A DNA stretch of 52,172 nucleotides, from positions 1-52,172 of the forward strand of contig NZ_JAPZVR010000025.1 in the NCBI RefSeq assembly GCF_027622855.1. Reading direction: 5' to 3'. The stretch is from Glycomyces algeriensis (GTDB taxonomy: Bacteria; Actinomycetota; Actinomycetes; Mycobacteriales; Micromonosporaceae). The position numbers were made by a program, and so were the translations under genes. The notes below the pieces were generated by a model. That model did no database searches. It was not told the DNA's origin and saw only the letters and a list, made by a program, of their open reading frames with translations. Below are positions 49,059 to 52,172 of the stretch, piece by piece; within the stretch, counting starts at the first letter, position 1, and each line of letters starts with the position of its first letter.

Positions 49059-51869
49059 GTGAAACCCATCGCCCACCCCACGCGCGCGCGCCTGGGCGTC
49101 GCCGAACGCGGTGCCCCCTCGCTGCTGGAGGAGTCCGAGCAGGCCGACCGCCCGGTTCTGTACGGCCGCGACGTGGAGCTCGACTCGATCCAGGCCCTTC
49201 TCGACGGCGCCCGCGTCGGCCACGGCGGTGCGCTGGTGGTCCGCGGCGAGCCGGGGATCGGCAAGTCCGCGATCGTCGACGCGGTCATCCCGCGCGCCGA
49301 GGGGTTCACCGTCCTGCGGACCCTCGGCGTCGAGGCCGAGCACACATGGTCGTACGCGGGGCTGCAGATGCTGCTGCACCCGCTGCTCGACCGGATCGAC
49401 CGCCTTCCCGCGGCCCAGTCCGAGGCCCTGCGGACCGCGCTCGGCATGGGCGACGGCACCGGCCGCGCCCACTCGCTGCAGGTCGGGCTCGCCCTGCTGA
49501 ACCTGCTCGTGGACGCCTCCGCGAAGCAGCCGGTGTACGTGGTCATCGACGACGCGCACTGGCTCGACCGCGACTCCACGAACGCGCTGCTGTTCGCCGC
49601 CCGGCGCCTCTCGACCGAGTCGATCACGATGGTCCTGGTCGTGCGGGACGGCTTCGCCCCCGATTTCCCGGCCCCGGGCATCCCGGAGCTGACGCTCGGT
49701 CCGCTGGATCTCGATGCGTCGCAGGCGATCCTGGACATGCGCGCCGACGAGATCCCGTTCACCGGCCGCGACTGGATCCTGCGCATGTCCGAGGGCAACC
49801 CCTTGGCGCTCTTGGAGCTCCCGGCCGCGGACAACGAGGAGTCGCTGCTGCGCGCCGACACCTCGAACAGCCGCTACTCCACGACCTCGCGCATCAAGCA
49901 GGCGTTCACCGAGCGCATCATCGCCCTCCCCGAGGGCACCCGCACGATCATGCTGCTCGCGGCCGCCGAGGAGACCGGTGAGACCGCCGTGATCGCCCAG
50001 GCCGCCGCGAAACTGGGCGCGAGCCTGGACGACCTCGAACCGGCCGAAGTGGACGATCTGCTGCGGTACCACCGCGGCCGCATCGAGTTCGTGCACCCCC
50101 TGATCCGTTCCACCGCCTACCATTCGGCGCCCCGCGCCCGCCGCATCGAAGCGCACCGGGCCCTCTCCGAGGCGTTCGGCGACGGCGACATCCGCGCCGC
50201 CCGCCACCTCGCCGCCGCCACCACGGGCCTGGACGAGAAGGCCGCCGCCGCCCTCGAAGCGATTGCGTCCTATGAGGCCGAACGCGGCGGCTGCGTCGCC
50301 GAGATGGCCGCCCTCGAACGCGCCGCGAGCTTCACCCCCGACCCCTGCCGCCGGGCCCGGCGCCTCACCGAGGCCGCCCAATGCGCTTACGTCGCAGGCA
50401 TGACCGGCAAGGCCGTCGAACTCGCCGAGGCCGCCGAGCGGCTCACCGACGACCACGTGCTCCTCGCCCGCACGGCGCTCATCCGCGCCACGATCCTCTC
50501 CTGGGCGGGGAACTCCAAGGGTTTCGACGTGTGGATGGACTCGGCCGAGCACTACGCCGCGACCGGCCACGAGAACACCGGCTACCCGTTGCTGCGCGGT
50601 GTCTGGAACGCCTGGGAGACCGGCGATTTCACGAAGGTGAAGTACGCGTCCGGGCTCGCCTCGAAGTACGGCGGCTCCAACAACGCCTGGGTGCGCCGCC
50701 TCGCCCGCGCCGCGGCCGGGCTGAACCGCCAGCCCGACGACACCGCCGGCGAGGCGGTCGACGCGCTGCGCTCCCTCTACGACTACTACCAGCCGCTCCA
50801 TGAGGACTTCCAGGCGTTCGACCAGGTCCTGGCCGCGCGTTGGCGGTTCCTCGCCGGCGACGTGCCCGCCGCGTACCAGGCGGCGGCCGAGCAGGTGCGG
50901 GCGTGCCGTGAGCGCGGCGCGATGAGCCCGCTCGTGCAGGCGCTGCTCGTGCAGGCCCAGACGCAGTTCCACTATGGACGGTACGCGGACGCGCAGGCGT
51001 CCGCTTCCAGCGCGATCGAGCTGGCGCACGAGCAGAACGACCGCCGGGCCCTCATGCAGGGCCGTATCTGGGTGCTGCTGCCGATCGCGGCCATCCGCGG
51101 CGAGGAGCGGCGCTGCCGCGAACTCGTGGCCGCCGCGATCCAGGACGCGCCCGAGGACTCGGTGATCCCGGCCGACACCGCGCTGGGGCTCCTGGAGCTC
51201 GGGCTCGGCCGCTACGAGGCCGCGTTCGAGCGGCTCCTGCGGATTGCCGAGGGCGTCACGCCCATGGAGGTCCTGATGCAGGTGCCCACGCTCGTGGAGG
51301 CCGCGTTCCGGTCCGGGCGGCTCCCCGAGGTCAAGGAGGCGTTCGACTGGTTCGCCGACTGGGCGGACGCGACGGGCCGCTCCTACTGGGAGGCGCTCGT
51401 GGAGCGCTGCCGGGCGCTGTTCGCGACCGAGGCCGAGGCCGGAACGCATTTCGCGCGGGCCGTGGAGCTGCACCGCGCCGACGACATCGACCCGTTCGAG
51501 CGGGCCCGTACCGAGCTGCTGTACGGCGAGTGGCTGCGGCGCGTGCGCCGCATCAACGAGGCCCGCGCGCACCTGCGCGAGGCCACCGAGGTCTTCGAGC
51601 GGCTCGGCACGGTGCCGTGGACGCAACGCGCCCAAGGGGAACTGCGCGCGGCGGGCGACTCGACGGCGGTCGAGTCCAAACCGGACCTCGCCGAACTCCT
51701 TACACCGCAGGAACTGCAGGTGGTGCGCCTCGCCGCCGACGGCCTCACCAACCGCCAGATCGGCGAGCAGCTGTTCGTCAGCCCGCGGACGGTGGGATAC
51801 CACCTGTACAACGCCTACCCGAAGCTCGGCGTCTCCTCGCGCACGGAACTGGCGAAGCTGGACCTGTAA
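49059..51869 (+). CDS. LuxR-family regulator of the LAL (large ATP-binding) type
   Basis: 936 residues from GTG 49059, with GGAG five bases upstream. An AAA/NACHT-like ATPase domain comes first: VLYGRDVELDSI then Walker A GEPGIGKS (63-70) and Walker B VYVVIDDAHWLD (about 165). The middle (about 380-840) is a long helical TPR-like region with many Ala/Glu-rich hairpins. The C-terminal LuxR HTH is complete: LTPQELQVVRLAADGLTNRQIGEQLFVSPRTVGYHL. Such regulators control secondary metabolism, sugar or stress genes on sensing a ligand; here the target is unknown. It ends 107 bases before the right-hand IS. Confidence 0.92.
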   Translation: MKPIAHPTRARLGVAERGAPSLLEESEQADRPVLYGRDVELDSIQALLDGARVGHGGALVVRGEPGIGKSAIVDAVIPRAEGFTVLRTLGVEAEHTWSYAGLQMLLHPLLDRIDRLPAAQSEALRTALGMGDGTGRAHSLQVGLALLNLLVDASAKQPVYVVIDDAHWLDRDSTNALLFAARRLSTESITMVLVVRDGFAPDFPAPGIPELTLGPLDLDASQAILDMRADEIPFTGRDWILRMSEGNPLALLELPAADNEESLLRADTSNSRYSTTSRIKQAFTERIIALPEGTRTIMLLAAAEETGETAVIAQAAAKLGASLDDLEPAEVDDLLRYHRGRIEFVHPLIRSTAYHSAPRARRIEAHRALSEAFGDGDIRAARHLAAATTGLDEKAAAALEAIASYEAERGGCVAEMAALERAASFTPDPCRRARRLTEAAQCAYVAGMTGKAVELAEAAERLTDDHVLLARTALIRATILSWAGNSKGFDVWMDSAEHYAATGHENTGYPLLRGVWNAWETGDFTKVKYASGLASKYGGSNNAWVRRLARAAAGLNRQPDDTAGEAVDALRSLYDYYQPLHEDFQAFDQVLAARWRFLAGDVPAAYQAAAEQVRACRERGAMSPLVQALLVQAQTQFHYGRYADAQASASSAIELAHEQNDRRALMQGRIWVLLPIAAIRGEERRCRELVAAAIQDAPEDSVIPADTALGLLELGLGRYEAAFERLLRIAEGVTPMEVLMQVPTLVEAAFRSGRLPEVKEAFDWFADWADATGRSYWEALVERCRALFATEAEAGTHFARAVELHRADDIDPFERARTELLYGEWLRRVRRINEARAHLREATEVFERLGTVPWTQRAQGELRAAGDSTAVESKPDLAELLTPQELQVVRLAADGLTNRQIGEQLFVSPRTVGYHLYNAYPKLGVSSRTELAKLDL

Positions 51870-51976
51870 TGGGCGGCGGAGCGGCCCCGGGCGATCGGGG
51901 TCGGCCCGATGGGCGCGGATCACCCGCTTCCGGGAGTGTCCCGGCGCGGGGTCCGGCCGGGACCGGCCTTCCCTAG

Positions 51977-52172
51977 CCCCCACCCACCACTAGATGGTTG
52001 ATTCCTAGGGGTCGATTGGGGTCGGGTCGGGCCCCTCGCGGTCGACATGAAAGCGAGGGAGTCCAGACTCGTTGTGTGGCAACAAGTTTGAATAACCTGG
52101 ACTCCCTCGCTACCGCACTCTACGTGACGGTCGACGACCTGATCAAGGAACACCCGCACCTGGCGCCCTGGA
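51977..52172 (+). mobile_element. Terminal fragment of an insertion sequence (IS982-like), second copy
   Basis: Exact reverse complement of bases 1-196. It includes a 15-bp perfect inverted repeat, AGCGAGGGAGTCCAG (52052-52066) and its complement (52097-52111), with a 30-base loop. Inside the loop GTTG/CAAC can pair and the transposase TTG start is located. The element is cut by the window edge at the same internal base as the left copy. Confidence 0.85.
52088..52172 (+). CDS. Transposase, N-terminal fragment (IS982-like)
   Basis: Same 28-residue fragment as at the left edge (LNNLDSLATALYV…HPHLAPW), from TTG 52088 to the window end. Catalytic residues are out of view. An ATG at 52047 opens another frame that closes after 14 codons. 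Confidence 0.7.
   Translation, partial: MNNLDSLATALYVTVDDLIKEHPHLAPW

Noticed and set aside
48222..51983. A minus-strand open frame of 1253 codons opposite the LAL regulator
   Set aside because: It is a GC-rich shadow of the regulator; only the part from ATG 48857 to 48222 has hydrophobic helices and independent sense.
1..52172. A 52-kb composite transposon, suggested by the inverted IS copies
   Set aside because: The interior is mostly essential purine and housekeeping genes, both IS copies are cut at the same internal base, and no target duplication can be seen. An assembly boundary explains it better.

Overview
This window is a complete stretch of high-GC actinobacterial chromosome. Almost every codon ends in G or C, GTG starts are common, and many genes are tightly packed with ATGA or GTGA overlaps. 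Other actinobacterial signs are a separate purS, a PurF with Fe-S cysteines, a mycothiol-type DinB-like protein, a large LAL-family LuxR regulator and a PknB-like kinase. The layout suggests a Micromonosporales- or Glycomycetales-like actinomycete, but the genus is inference. I saw no rRNA, tRNA or CRISPR array.

Both ends (1-196 and 51977-52172) are exact reverse complements. Each enters the same insertion sequence and breaks off at the same base inside its transposase gene (IS982-like), so the window looks like an assembly contig cut at repeated IS copies.

Region by region: 0.4-9.4 kb holds pabC, a possible structured RNA, a GlcD-like FAD oxidase, a serine hydrolase, a membrane-anchored acidic protein, a large GT-C-like membrane protein, a PAS-like protein and arginine deiminase. 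9.5-22.6 kb is the purine biosynthesis region: purD on the minus strand, then purB, purSQL and purFM on the plus strand. The last two groups are split by a sterol-carrier-like gene, a large membrane protein with a proline-rich tail, and about 1 kb without a supported gene. 22.6-29.3 kb is mixed: PAP2 phosphatase, an Old Yellow Enzyme with its divergent MerR regulator, a maleylpyruvate-isomerase-like protein, a TPR-like protein, an isochorismatase with a divergent GlxA/AraC regulator, and a secreted I36-like protein.

29.5-37.9 kb is the most coherent system. Five overlapping minus-strand genes encode the whole non-phosphorylative L-fucose pathway: dehydrogenase, lactonase, dehydratase, 2-keto-3-deoxyfuconate dehydrogenase and diketo-acid hydrolase. 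This pathway yields pyruvate plus L-lactate. Divergent from them lie an FCD-type GntR regulator and lutABC, the L-lactate oxidation complex. A 21-bp multi-palindromic site sits between the two arms, and an exact copy lies in inverse orientation just after purL.

37.9-39.4 kb is gene-poor and repeat-rich. 39.4-47.9 kb carries a Ser/Thr kinase, a family 2 glycosyltransferase, a second GT-C-like protein, dcd, an MscS-helix membrane protein, a TetR regulator whose 3' end is echoed downstream, and a hydroxymethylglutaryl-CoA-lyase-like enzyme. The window closes with a small multi-helix membrane protein, the LAL regulator and the second IS end. Several genes (arcA, purD, OYE, dcd, kinase, MscS-like) appear leaderless, with a -10 hexamer six or seven bases before the start codon.
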